DNA of 64,000 nt, taken from the NCBI GenBank assembly GCA_910577095.1, contig CAJTLY010000001.1:37483-101482 (forward strand), written 5' to 3'. How positions within the stretch are numbered: the first letter of the stretch is position 1; each line of letters begins with the position of its first letter. The DNA comes from an uncultured Alphaproteobacteria bacterium (GTDB lineage: Bacteria; Pseudomonadota; Alphaproteobacteria; RF32; CAG-239). The notes below the pieces were generated by a model. The model ran no database searches, had not been told where the DNA came from, and was given only the letters and a program-made list of their open reading frames with translations. The position numbers and the translations under genes are program-made. Shown in pieces: positions 18,084 to 27,123 of the stretch.

Positions 18084-19178
18084 ATGAGTATTGAAACCAA
18101 AACGATCTTAAATACGATAATCAATGACGATTGTGTTAAGATTATGAACCAGATGGAAGAAAAATCGGTTGATCTGATCTTTGCCGATCCGCCGTACAAT
18201 CTTCAGCTTGGGGAAGCTCTGACGCGTCCCGACAATTCCAACGTTAACGGTGTATACGAAGAATGGGACAGTTTTGCCTCGTTGAAAGAATATGACGAAT
18301 ATACCCGGGCCTGGATGAGCGCGGCGCGGCGGGTTCTCAAAGACGACGGCAGCATCTGGGTAATCGGATCGTATCATAACATCTTTCGTGTCGGCTATAT
18401 TTTACAAGATCTCGGTTTTTGGATTTTGAATGACATTATCTGGAACAAGACCAACCCGATGCCTAACTTTAAGGGAACCCGGTTTACCAACGCGCACGAA
18501 ACTTTGATTTGGGCGGCCAAAACCCCCAAGTCAAAATATACGTTTAATTATGAAGCAATGAAGGCGATGAACGAAGACGTGCAGATGCGCAGCGACTGGC
18601 AGTTGCCGTTGTGTACCGGAAAAGAACGTCTTAAGGCGGAAGAAGGAGGCAAACTTCACCCGACCCAAAAACCCGAAGCCCTGTTGTACCGGGTTTTGAT
18701 GTCTTCTTCCAACGTCGGCGATACGGTTTTGGATCCTTTTTTCGGCACCGGTACCACCGGAGCGGTGGCGAAAAAAATCGGCCGCAATTTTATCGGCATT
18801 GAGCGCGATGCCCAGTATGTGAAAGGCGCCGAAGCGCGAATTAATGAAATTTCACGGATTCAGAACGACGCCTGCCTTGGTTACGCCATGAAAAAGCGGC
18901 AGCCGCGCGTACCTTTCGGCGCCGTTATCGAATGCGGCCTGCTGAAAGCCGGTGACAAGCTTTTTGACGCCAAGGGCGACGTTTCGGCACTGATCCGTTC
19001 GGACGGGACGCTGATTTCGACTTTCGGCAACGGTTCAATCCACCAAATGGGGGCTGCGGCGCAAAATGCGCCGGCATGCAACGGCTGGATGTACTGGCAT
19101 TATCAAAATCAGAATAAACAACTGGCGCCGATTGACGAATTGCGCAAAATTATCCGCGAAGAACTCTATCCCGAATAA
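18084..19178 (+). CDS. ccrM: Cell-cycle regulated adenine DNA methyltransferase (GANTC)
   Basis: Methylates adenine in GANTC; in alphaproteobacteria it couples methylation state to the cell cycle. The 364-aa protein is a beta-class enzyme: catalytic DPPY (residues 35-38, ADPPYNLQLG) near the N-terminus and the SAM-binding block LDPFFGTGTTGAVA after it, followed by GRNFIGIERD. The C-terminal about 85 residues (from RVPFGAVIECGLL) match the extra CcrM domain needed for sequence recognition. The gene stands alone with its own terminator. Confidence 0.95.
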   Translation: MSIETKTILNTIINDDCVKIMNQMEEKSVDLIFADPPYNLQLGEALTRPDNSNVNGVYEEWDSFASLKEYDEYTRAWMSAARRVLKDDGSIWVIGSYHNIFRVGYILQDLGFWILNDIIWNKTNPMPNFKGTRFTNAHETLIWAAKTPKSKYTFNYEAMKAMNEDVQMRSDWQLPLCTGKERLKAEEGGKLHPTQKPEALLYRVLMSSSNVGDTVLDPFFGTGTTGAVAKKIGRNFIGIERDAQYVKGAEARINEISRIQNDACLGYAMKKRQPRVPFGAVIECGLLKAGDKLFDAKGDVSALIRSDGTLISTFGNGSIHQMGAAAQNAPACNGWMYWHYQNQNKQLAPIDELRKIIREELYPE

Positions 19179-19199
19179 GCCGGATTTTATTTGTAAGTG

Positions 19200-19229
19200 C
19201 CGCTTCTGAAACCGAAGCGGTATTTTTTT
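19200..19229 (+). terminator. ccrM terminator
   Basis: CCGCTTC/GAAGCGG stem followed by a T-run. Confidence 0.85.
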
Positions 19230-19409
19230 ATTTTTAAGAATTACGCCGTTTTTGCGTCCGGAGTTCAAAATGACCGTACTTTCCAAGTAGGTGTTTGTAT
19301 GAAAATGAAATAAAAAATGCCGTTTTGTTAAAAAAACACTTGTTCTGAAAGCGAAAATCGTACACAATAAGCAAAATTTAAAATTGTGGTAGAATGATTG
19401 ATATGAAGA

Positions 19410-20492
19410 ATGCAAAAATTTAAAAGATACAGTCGCGGCGGCAAAGAAGAAAATGTTGTTCGCAACTACGCCGCCATTGATTTGGGCACCAATTCGTGCC
19501 GTTTGGTTATTGCTTCTCCGACACCGACATCTTTTCATATCATAGAAACTTTTTCCCGCATCACCCGTTTGGGGGAGGGAATTATCAAAGAAAACGAGTT
19601 GGGCAGAGAAGCAACCCGGCGCACGATCAAGGCGTTGAAGATATGTTCGGAGATCATCAGCGAATATGCGCCGATTTTCCGGGCGCGTTTTGTGGCAACC
19701 GCTGCTTGTCGGCGGGCCAAAAACTGTAAGGATTTTTTGAGCGACGTCAAACGACAAACCGGCCTCAATCTGGAAATTATTTCTTCGCAGGAAGAGTCCC
19801 GTCTGGCGGTTATCGGCTGTATGCCGCTTTTGAAACGCAATGTCAAACGGGCACTGGTTTTTGATATCGGCGGCGGTTCGACCGAAATTTCGCTGGCACG
19901 GCTTGCCAACAGCGGCAAAGCCTTTATTGAAGGTTTCGTGTCGCTGCCATACGGCGTCGTTACGGTTTCGGAAGCTTTTCCCAACAAAGACATGACCAAC
20001 TTGGCTTACAACACCATTATGGATCGTACGCACAAATTGCTGGAAAGTTTTGAAGAGCGTTACAAAATCGGCGAGGCGATTGCCAACGGCGAAATTCAGG
20101 TTATCGGCACTTCGGGCACGGTGACGGTACTGGGTGCCATTCAGCTGAATCTTCAACATTATAACCGCTCGGCTGTCGACGGCATCAGCATCACGGCGCA
20201 GGATATGAAACATGCGGTGTCAAAAATCCGTCGTATGGGCGATGACGGGCGCAAAAAACATCCCTGTATCGGCCCGCAAAAAGCGGATTTGACCATTGCC
20301 GGCTGTGCCATTATCGAAGCAATTTGTTCTTTTTGGCCGGTGAAAGACGTGACGGTCGCCGATCGCGGCATTCGCGAAGGAATATTGCTGGACATGATGC
20401 ACAATCGCAAAAAAACGCGCCGCGGTTTTATGCGTCGCAATAAGAACAAAAGGATAATCAAAGATGAAAAAAACAGCTCTGGCAGCCATTGA
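19410..20492 (+). CDS. ppx: Ppx/GppA-family phosphatase, first of two tandem paralogues
   Basis: An exopolyphosphatase / guanosine pentaphosphate phosphohydrolase of the ASKHA fold: hydrolyses terminal phosphate from polyphosphate or pppGpp. In the 360-aa protein the phosphate-1 motif is AAIDLGTNSCRLVIA, the phosphate-2 block is LVFDIGGGSTEIS, and the adenosine-type motif is VIGTSGTVTVLGA. It has a basic C-terminal tail. The last 29 bp overlap the start of a second family member, implying translational coupling. Which substrate each copy prefers cannot be read from the sequence. Confidence 0.9.
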   Translation: MQKFKRYSRGGKEENVVRNYAAIDLGTNSCRLVIASPTPTSFHIIETFSRITRLGEGIIKENELGREATRRTIKALKICSEIISEYAPIFRARFVATAACRRAKNCKDFLSDVKRQTGLNLEIISSQEESRLAVIGCMPLLKRNVKRALVFDIGGGSTEISLARLANSGKAFIEGFVSLPYGVVTVSEAFPNKDMTNLAYNTIMDRTHKLLESFEERYKIGEAIANGEIQVIGTSGTVTVLGAIQLNLQHYNRSAVDGISITAQDMKHAVSKIRRMGDDGRKKHPCIGPQKADLTIAGCAIIEAICSFWPVKDVTVADRGIREGILLDMMHNRKKTRRGFMRRNKNKRIIKDEKNSSGSH

Positions 20493-21453
20493 TCTCGGCA
20501 CCAACTCCTGTCGGCTGCTGATTGCCGATCAAAACGGCAAAACATTGTATAAAAACGCCATTGCAACCCGTCTCGGCGAAGGAATGAGCGCCCGTAACCG
20601 TTTTACCGACGAAGCGGTCAAACGGGGAATTGAGTGTTTTTGCACTTTCAAGATGAGCATGGATGAATATGGGGTCGAGAAATATCGGGCAATTGCTACC
20701 GCCGCTTGCCGGATGGCCGAGAACGGTCCGGAATTTGTCAAAAAAATCAAACAACACGCGGGCATTGATTTGGAAATCATCGACGGTTACGAAGAAGCGG
20801 TGCTCAATTTGAAAGGGGCTTTGCTCAATGTCCGGCAAGAGCCGGCGGGGCATGTGGTCGTTTATGATTTGGGCGGCGGTTCGACCGAAATTACGTTGGC
20901 TGCCCGGGGTTCGGTGCCCCGGATCTTACATACGGTGTCGATTCCGTGGGGTGCGCGCAACGCTTCCGAAAAATTTGACTTGCGCGAATATGACAAATCC
21001 AATGCCGCGCGGCTGGCGGAAGAAATCTCCGCTTACAGCCGCCGTTTTGCCGCCGAGGCCGAGTTGGAAAAATATCGCGATGATTTGTGTTTCGTTGCCA
21101 CTTCCAGCACTCCGTTGCGGCTCACTCACATTGCCCGCGGCTGGGAAAGTTACAACCGTTCGCGTGCCGACGGAGTGAAAATGAATATTGAGGAGTTTGA
21201 CGGCGCGATTGCCAAAGTTCACGGCATGACTTGCGCCGAAATGGCGGAAGACCTGAACATCGGTCCGGTTCGCTCCGAGATATTTCATGCCGGTTGTGTT
21301 ATTTTTTCGCAAATATACCGTGACCTCGGTGCCCCGCATTTGATTTCTTCATTGAAAAGTGCGGTAGACGGTATCATTATGGAGTTGCAAAATGATAAAA
21401 AACCTTTCGACCAAAAGCGTAACCGGCAAGCGAAGCCTGACCGTTCGCGTTAA
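20464..21453 (+). CDS. Ppx/GppA-family phosphatase, second tandem paralogue
   Basis: A 329-aa paralogue of the upstream gene with the same motifs (AAIDLGTNSCRLLIA, VVYDLGGGSTEIT, FVATSSTPLRLTHIA). Its third motif departs from the usual GTSGT, where the upstream copy keeps it, so the two copies have probably specialised. The start overlaps the upstream gene by 29 bp and its end overlaps rlmE by 62 bp, so all three are read together. Ppx followed by RlmE is common in alphaproteobacteria; the doubled Ppx is less usual. Confidence 0.88.
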   Translation: MKKTALAAIDLGTNSCRLLIADQNGKTLYKNAIATRLGEGMSARNRFTDEAVKRGIECFCTFKMSMDEYGVEKYRAIATAACRMAENGPEFVKKIKQHAGIDLEIIDGYEEAVLNLKGALLNVRQEPAGHVVVYDLGGGSTEITLAARGSVPRILHTVSIPWGARNASEKFDLREYDKSNAARLAEEISAYSRRFAAEAELEKYRDDLCFVATSSTPLRLTHIARGWESYNRSRADGVKMNIEEFDGAIAKVHGMTCAEMAEDLNIGPVRSEIFHAGCVIFSQIYRDLGAPHLISSLKSAVDGIIMELQNDKKPFDQKRNRQAKPDRSR

Positions 21454-22084
21454 AACGGCAAAATATCGCAAAAAATCGTCCAACCGCTGGTTGGAACGTC
21501 AGTTGAACGATCCGTACGTCAGCGAGGCCAAACGGTTGGGCTATCGTTCGCGCGCCGCTTTCAAACTGATTCAGCTGGATGAAAAATTTCATTTTCTCGG
21601 CAAAGGCAAGACGATTGTCGATTTGGGCTGTGCGCCCGGCGGATGGACCCAGATTGCGGTGATGCGCAACAAAGGCAGCGGGCAGGTGGTCGGTTTGGAT
21701 ATTCTGCCGACGGAGCCGATTGCCGGCGCAACGTTGATTCAACAGGACTTCACCGCCGAAGACGCTGCCGACAAATTGAAAAAGTTGCTTGACGGCAAAG
21801 CCGATATCGTGATGAGCGACATGGCCGCCAACACCATCGGCCACCAACAGACCGATCATTTGCGTACCATTGCGTTGGTGGAACTGGCTTATGACTTTGC
21901 AAAAGACGTGTTGGCAGACGGCGGCATTTTCATTGCCAAGGTATTTAAAGGCGGTGCCGAAGCCGGTTTTTTGGCTGAGGTAAAAAAGAATTTTGCCAAA
22001 GTGGCTCATTGCAAACCCGACGCCAGCCGCAAGGCGTCGCCTGAGGAATATCTGGTGGCGATCGGCTTTCGCGCCAACGATTAG
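21392..22084 (+). CDS. rlmE: 23S rRNA 2'-O-ribose U2552 methyltransferase
   Basis: Methylates the A-loop of 23S rRNA with SAM, a late step of 50S assembly. The 230-aa protein has GYRSRAAFKLIQLDEKF with the first catalytic Lys, the SAM motif DLGCAPGGWTQ, SDMAANTIG with the catalytic Asp, and FIAKVFKGG with the second Lys. The basic N-terminus (about 40 residues) is typical of alphaproteobacterial copies. ATG 21392 follows GGAG inside the end of the ppx paralogue. Confidence 0.95.
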   Translation: MIKNLSTKSVTGKRSLTVRVKTAKYRKKSSNRWLERQLNDPYVSEAKRLGYRSRAAFKLIQLDEKFHFLGKGKTIVDLGCAPGGWTQIAVMRNKGSGQVVGLDILPTEPIAGATLIQQDFTAEDAADKLKKLLDGKADIVMSDMAANTIGHQQTDHLRTIALVELAYDFAKDVLADGGIFIAKVFKGGAEAGFLAEVKKNFAKVAHCKPDASRKASPEEYLVAIGFRAND

Positions 22085-22095
22085 GGGAATATACT

Positions 22096-23307
22096 ATGCA
22101 GACGGCAGCGCGCTGTAAAGCGGTTTTGGAATTGATGCAACTGGTATTTGCCGATCAAAAGCCGGCCGATCACATCATCAATGCTTATTTTCGCGAGCGT
22201 CGGTTTATCGGTTCGGCAGACCGCCGTTTTATCAGCGAGACGATATGGGACGTGATCCGTCACCGGCGGCGGCTGGAATTTGATGCCGGCAGTGCCGATC
22301 CGCGACAGATGTTGATTTTTTATCTGAAAGACGCGGATCTGACAGAAATCTTTTGCGGCGGCGCTTACGGGATGCCGATGCTTACCGAAGCGGAACAAAA
22401 ACGATTGTCGGCGGCGGAAGACAAAGTTTATCCGCCGGCGGTCGAGAGCGAATGCCCCGACTGGCTGTTTGAGCGGATCAACAATCCGGAACTCCTGAAA
22501 TCCTTAAATCAACCCGCGGGCGCTGATTTGCGGGTTAATCGCGGCAGCCGCGAAGAAGTGATGCGGCAGTTGCAAACAGAAGGCTTTGAAGTGGTGCCGA
22601 CGCCGTATTCGCCGCTCGGCGTGCGTTCTCTTAAAAGGATAAACCTTAACAATTGTCTGGCATATCGGGAGGGACTGGTTGAAGTTCAGGACGAGGCGTC
22701 GCAGTTGGCGGCGTTGCTTTGCGACGTTGGGCCGAATGATCGCACGATTGACTATTGTTGCGGTGCCGGCGGCAAATCGCTGGCTGTTGCCGCGTTGTTA
22801 AACGGGCAGGGCATGATCGAAGCCCATGACATTGACATGCGTCGTCTTGAACAGTTGAAACCGCGGATGCAACGACTGGGTATTCGAAATATCAAACCGG
22901 TGGCGAAAGCGGAAAACCGGCCGGTTTATAAGCGTTTTATCATTGATGCGCCATGTTCCGGTACCGGCACCTGGCGGCGTTCTCCCGATGCAAAATTCCG
23001 CCTCAATCCGTCACGGCTTGCCGAATTGAACCGCATTCAGGCGGAAATACTGGAAACGGCTTATCCTTTGACGGCATCCGGCGGCCGTATCGTCTATATT
23101 ACCTGTTCGGTTTTGGCGGAAGAAAACGGTTGGATTGTCCAAAGCTTTATGGAGCGTCATCCTGATATGATGCCGGCCGGTTTGCCGCAAATTTGGCGGG
23201 ACAAAACAGGATTGCCGTATCCGGGAGCGGACGAACGCTGGCTTGAACTCAATCCTCTGTCTACCGGTACTGACGGCTTTTTTGTCTGTGTGATGGAAAA
23301 ACGGTAA
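22096..23307 (+). CDS. RsmB/NOP-family RNA cytosine-5 methyltransferase
   Basis: A 403-aa protein. The N-terminal helical NusB/RsmB-like domain (to about residue 130) is followed by a Rossmann methyltransferase domain: VEVQDEASQLAALL, SAM loop IDYCCGAGGKS, motif IV IIDAPCSGTGTWRR and motif VI VYITCSVLAEEN, the latter two carrying the catalytic cysteines. Most likely methylates C967-type 16S rRNA or a related site. It follows rlmE after 11 bp, so it closes the ppx-rlmE operon. Confidence 0.9.
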   Translation: MQTAARCKAVLELMQLVFADQKPADHIINAYFRERRFIGSADRRFISETIWDVIRHRRRLEFDAGSADPRQMLIFYLKDADLTEIFCGGAYGMPMLTEAEQKRLSAAEDKVYPPAVESECPDWLFERINNPELLKSLNQPAGADLRVNRGSREEVMRQLQTEGFEVVPTPYSPLGVRSLKRINLNNCLAYREGLVEVQDEASQLAALLCDVGPNDRTIDYCCGAGGKSLAVAALLNGQGMIEAHDIDMRRLEQLKPRMQRLGIRNIKPVAKAENRPVYKRFIIDAPCSGTGTWRRSPDAKFRLNPSRLAELNRIQAEILETAYPLTASGGRIVYITCSVLAEENGWIVQSFMERHPDMMPAGLPQIWRDKTGLPYPGADERWLELNPLSTGTDGFFVCVMEKR

Positions 23308-23425
23308 AAAGAGGTTCTCAAGCGGTTAAAAAATTTATTTTTGTGAAAAATTCACAATTATGTTAAAAAAAGCTTGATTATTTTTTCAAACCGAGGTATT
23401 TCTCCACTGTCTTTATGATATTTGC

Positions 23426-23511
23426 GCGCCTGTGGCGAAATTGGTAAACGCGTAACGTTGAGGTCGTTATGAGCTCTGCTCTTGGAAGTTCAAGTCTTCT
23501 CAGGCGCACCA
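23426..23511 (+). tRNA. tRNA-Leu (GAG)
   Basis: Class II tRNA: acceptor GCGCCTG/CAGGCGC, anticodon stem TAACG/CGTTA with loop TTGAGGT (anticodon GAG), a variable arm (GAGCTCTGCTC), T-arm GTTCAAGTC, encoded CCA. Confidence 0.95.
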
Positions 23512-23552
23512 ATCATAAAAAATAAAATTCGGGTCATAAAGAGGAGGTTGTG

Positions 23553-24989
23553 ATGAAGAAAAAAACAAAAAAACACCAGCCTTTCTCTAAAAACAAAAAC
23601 TTCCGTCATAAACAGCTCAAACAGCAAAAAAACGCCGCCGATTATCTCGGTTTGGGGCCGAAATTTGTCAATTCGATTGTCATCGGGCTGAACGAAGATG
23701 ACGATATCCACGTTAAGAAAATTGTCGAAGGGTTGGACGAGTATGATCTTGCCCGCCTGATTGAGGTTTTGGATCTGCACCACCGGATGAAGCTGGTTCG
23801 GATTCTCGGCGACAAAATTGATCCGGCCGTTTTTCCCGAACTAAACGAGGTGGTTCAGGAACAGGTTCTCGAAAGTTTAAACGAAAATCAGATTGTTAAA
23901 ATCGTCAACGAACTCGATTCCGACGATGCGGTCGAGATTTTGGAGAATATGAACGACGAGGAACAGGAACAGATTATCAATCGTCTTGATCCGGAACTGA
24001 AATATCAGGTCAAATCGTCGCTCAATTATCCCGAAGATTCTGCCGGACGTATCATGTCGCGCGACTTCGTGAGTATCCCCGACAGCTGGACGGTCAAGGA
24101 AGCCAAGCAGTATCTGCTCACCAACGAAGAACTTCCGGACGATTTCTATACCATTTTTCTGGTTGACGAAAAAACGCTCAAACCCACCGGAGAAATTGCC
24201 TTGGACAAGCTGTTGCGTGCCAAGGCCGACGAAAAACTCGACAATGTCATGGACGGCGAGATCGTCCCGGTTGACGTTTACACCGATCAGGAAGAAGTGG
24301 CCCATATGTTTCGCGAATACGGCTGGATGTCGGCCATGGTGGTTGACAATAAAGGGCGTTTGATCGGCGTGATCAATATTGACGACGTGGTTGAAATTGT
24401 TCACGAAGAAACCAACGAAGACATGATGCTGCTGACCGGTGCCGAAAGCAACGACGTGTACCGTTCGGTTTTCAGTATTTTCAAATCGCGTTCAATCTGG
24501 CTGGTGACCAACCTGTTTGCCACCATTATTGCCGCTTCGGTGGTGGGCGAGTTTCAGGATATTATTGCCCAGTTGTCGATTTTGGCGGTTTTGATGCCGA
24601 TTGTCGCTTCGATGGGCGGTACCACCGGACAACAGACCTTGGCGGTAGTGGTTCGCTCGCTGGCCACCAAGGAACTGACCTCGCGCAATGCGCTGAGAAT
24701 GATCGGCAAAGAGTTTATGGTCGGTTTGTGCAACGGTCTCCTGTTTGCGCTGATGATCGGCATTGCCGTGCGCATTTGGTTTCCCGGTCAGGAAACCATC
24801 AGTTACATTATTGCGTTGGCCATGTTGTGCAATTTAACGGTTGCCAGTCTGGCCGGCATCCTGATTCCGCTGACGATCAACCGTTTTAAGATTGATCCGG
24901 CGATCTCGTCGGGCGTTTTTCTGATTGCCTGTACCGATTCCGGCGGTTATTTTATTTTTCTCGGTCTGGCAAAGCTGCTGTTGTTTTAA
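23553..24989 (+). CDS. mgtE: Magnesium transporter MgtE
   Basis: Mg2+ channel/transporter of the inner membrane, gated by cytosolic Mg2+. The 478-aa protein has an N-terminal superhelical domain (about residues 30-150), two CBS domains (about 150-275; MVVDNKGRLIGVINIDDVVEIV), the connecting helix and five C-terminal membrane helices (from about 300; LMPIVASMGGTTGQQTLAVVVR is the conserved pore segment). GAGGAGG precedes ATG 23553; a GTG one codon earlier is too close to it. It directly follows tRNA-Leu. Confidence 0.95.
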   Translation: MKKKTKKHQPFSKNKNFRHKQLKQQKNAADYLGLGPKFVNSIVIGLNEDDDIHVKKIVEGLDEYDLARLIEVLDLHHRMKLVRILGDKIDPAVFPELNEVVQEQVLESLNENQIVKIVNELDSDDAVEILENMNDEEQEQIINRLDPELKYQVKSSLNYPEDSAGRIMSRDFVSIPDSWTVKEAKQYLLTNEELPDDFYTIFLVDEKTLKPTGEIALDKLLRAKADEKLDNVMDGEIVPVDVYTDQEEVAHMFREYGWMSAMVVDNKGRLIGVINIDDVVEIVHEETNEDMMLLTGAESNDVYRSVFSIFKSRSIWLVTNLFATIIAASVVGEFQDIIAQLSILAVLMPIVASMGGTTGQQTLAVVVRSLATKELTSRNALRMIGKEFMVGLCNGLLFALMIGIAVRIWFPGQETISYIIALAMLCNLTVASLAGILIPLTINRFKIDPAISSGVFLIACTDSGGYFIFLGLAKLLLF

Positions 24990-25083
24990 TTATTTATGCA
25001 TAGTTTGTATTTAGCGCTTTTTTCCGGCGGAAATATTGTTATAATGCACCACGGTTAATAAAGTTTTTTTACAGGAGACGGAT

Positions 25084-25566
25084 TTGTTTTTGGGAATTAT
25101 CGTTGCGGTTGTTGTTCTGGCGGCGGACCAGCTTTCAAAATTCTGGATTTTAAATCATGTTCTGGACGGGCGCCCGTTTATTGAAATAACTTCTTTTTTC
25201 AACCTTGTTCAAGCATGGAACACCGGCGTCAGTTTTTCGATGTTCAGCGGCTCGGGGGCGGCCGGCACGATTGTGCTGTGCCTGGTTGCGGCAGCGATCG
25301 TGGTTTCGCTTTTATGGTGGCTGTATAAGGAAAATATTCGCCTGATTCAAATCGGTCTCGGAATGATTATCGGCGGCGCGTTAGGCAATATTGTTGACCG
25401 GGTGCGTCTCGGCGCGGTGTTCGATTTTCTGGATTTTCACTTTGCCGGGCATCATTGGCCGGCTTTCAACCTCGCCGACAGTTTTATTTGTATCGGCGCG
25501 GTCATAATTATATTACAGAGTCTGTTTACGCAGAACCAAAAAAACGCTAAGGAGCAAAACAAATGA
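25084..25566 (+). CDS. lspA: Lipoprotein signal peptidase
   Basis: Cleaves the signal peptide of prolipoproteins in the inner membrane. The 160-aa protein has four membrane helices and the catalytic Asp motifs: AADQLSKFWI, NTGVSFSMF, GGALGNIVDRV and FNLADSFI (Asp of NIVDR and of NLADS). It uses a TTG start with AGGAG at proper distance. It overlaps the next gene in ATGA. Confidence 0.95.
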   Translation: MFLGIIVAVVVLAADQLSKFWILNHVLDGRPFIEITSFFNLVQAWNTGVSFSMFSGSGAAGTIVLCLVAAAIVVSLLWWLYKENIRLIQIGLGMIIGGALGNIVDRVRLGAVFDFLDFHFAGHHWPAFNLADSFICIGAVIIILQSLFTQNQKNAKEQNK

Positions 25567-25802
25567 AGAAAATATTCTGTCTGATGGTTGCAACCGCATT
25601 GCTGGGTGCCTGCAATGCGACGAAAGAAGATCTTGGGCTGGATCGCAAAGTTCCCGATGCCTCCAAAGTCTCTGAACAAAAACGGCTGATTTTACCTCCG
25701 AATTACGACCTTCGTCCGGTGGTACCGATGACCCAGCCCGCTCTCAGTGCGGAAACCGGCCGCGAAATTGATGAGGAAATAAAAAATTTGGCAAATGAAT
25801 AA
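25563..25802 (+). CDS. bamF: BamF-like outer-membrane assembly lipoprotein (DUF3035)
   Basis: A 79-aa lipoprotein: signal peptide with lipobox LGAC (MVATALLGACNATKEDLGL). The conserved segment VPDA...RLILPPNYDLRPV is typical of the DUF3035/BamF family, a BAM-complex component restricted to alphaproteobacteria. It is shorter than many homologues. The start overlaps lspA by four bases and its end overlaps the M16 gene, so it is in one operon with the enzyme that processes its own signal peptide. Confidence 0.85.
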   Translation: MKKIFCLMVATALLGACNATKEDLGLDRKVPDASKVSEQKRLILPPNYDLRPVVPMTQPALSAETGREIDEEIKNLANE

Positions 25803-27123
25803 AATATTTTTCGTCATCTGCCTGATTCTGTTCGGATCGGCCTTTTCTGCCCATGCCCGTTTGTTTGACATCAGCGAATATACCTTGTCCAACGGCGTTA
25901 AATTGCTTGTCGTCCCCAATCACAAGGCCCCGATCGTCAAACATATGGTATGGTATAATGTCGGAGCGGTTGACGAAAAACCGGGCAAGGGCGGTTCGGC
26001 CCATTTGTTGGAACATCTGATGTTTCGCGGCACCGAAAATATTCCGGGTTCCGAATTTAACCGTATTTTACAGCAGAACGGTGCCGACAGCAATGCCTTT
26101 ACCTCTCAGGATTTTACGGCTTATCATCAAAATCTGGATATCAGCCGTCTGGAGTTGGCGATGTATATGGAAGCCGACCGGATGCAAAACCTCAAATTTT
26201 CGCCGACCGATTTCGAAACCGAACGCGATATCGTCTATCAGGAACGCAAACAGGTGGTGGAAAACCAGCCTTTGTCGGCTTTTTCGGAAAATATGCAGCG
26301 CAGCCTGTGGCAGGATCATCCTTATGCCCACCCTGTCAGCGGTACCGAAACGGAAATTTTAAATCTTACTCCCGATGACGTCATGGATATCTATCGGCGC
26401 TGTTATGCGCCCGGTAATGCGGTGGTGGTGCTTGCCGGTGATATTGAACCGGAAACGGCTTACCGGCTGGCGGAGAAATATTACGGCAAAGTTCCGCCGC
26501 GCGACACTGGCAATCGTATTGTTTTTCCCGCTGTAAATCCAACGCTTAAAAGCCGTTTGAGCATGGAACTCCCGCGGGTCGAATTGCCGCGGATTATCCG
26601 TCGTTATATGGCAGATTCGTACAATACCGATGCCGGACGCATTTATGCGTTGGCGGTTCTTTCGCGTTATCTCGGCGAAGGCGATACCTCGGCGTTATAC
26701 AAGGAACTGGTGATTCGCCGCGAACTGGCCCTGGACGTTTCCTCGTCTTACAACTACGCTTCTCGCAGCTACGGCAGCTTTAACATTGCGGCGGTACCGC
26801 AAAACGGTGTTTCGGTTGAAGAATTGCGGCAGGCGCTGGATGAGGCCGTAGCCGACGCCGTTGATGCGATTGATGACGAAAAAATTGCCAAGATCAAAAA
26901 CAAAATGCTGGCCGGGCTGATTTATCTTAAAGACAACCCGTTTGATGCCGCTTATATCGTCGGTTCGTTGTACAGTATCGGCATGAGTCGTGAAGATATT
27001 GAGAATTATGCCGATAATATTCGCAAGGTGAGTGCCGGTAACGTTCGCGAAGCTGCTCAACAACTGCTGAAAAACTATGCCGTTGTCGAAGGCGTGGCCA
27101 ACCCGGAGAAAGCGCATGATTAA
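25795..27123 (+). CDS. M16-family zinc peptidase, catalytic copy
   Basis: A 442-aa secreted peptidase of the pitrilysin/PqqL type. After a signal peptide (LILFGSAFSAHA) it has the inverted zinc motif HxxEH in HLLEHLMFRG (about residue 69) and the downstream third ligand in ERDIVYQERKQ. It starts inside bamF and overlaps the next gene by eight bp. The pair of M16 genes (active plus inactive) is typical of alphaproteobacteria, where the two form a heterodimer in the periplasm. Substrate unknown. Confidence 0.92.
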   Translation: MNKIFFVICLILFGSAFSAHARLFDISEYTLSNGVKLLVVPNHKAPIVKHMVWYNVGAVDEKPGKGGSAHLLEHLMFRGTENIPGSEFNRILQQNGADSNAFTSQDFTAYHQNLDISRLELAMYMEADRMQNLKFSPTDFETERDIVYQERKQVVENQPLSAFSENMQRSLWQDHPYAHPVSGTETEILNLTPDDVMDIYRRCYAPGNAVVVLAGDIEPETAYRLAEKYYGKVPPRDTGNRIVFPAVNPTLKSRLSMELPRVELPRIIRRYMADSYNTDAGRIYALAVLSRYLGEGDTSALYKELVIRRELALDVSSSYNYASRSYGSFNIAAVPQNGVSVEELRQALDEAVADAVDAIDDEKIAKIKNKMLAGLIYLKDNPFDAAYIVGSLYSIGMSREDIENYADNIRKVSAGNVREAAQQLLKNYAVVEGVANPEKAHD

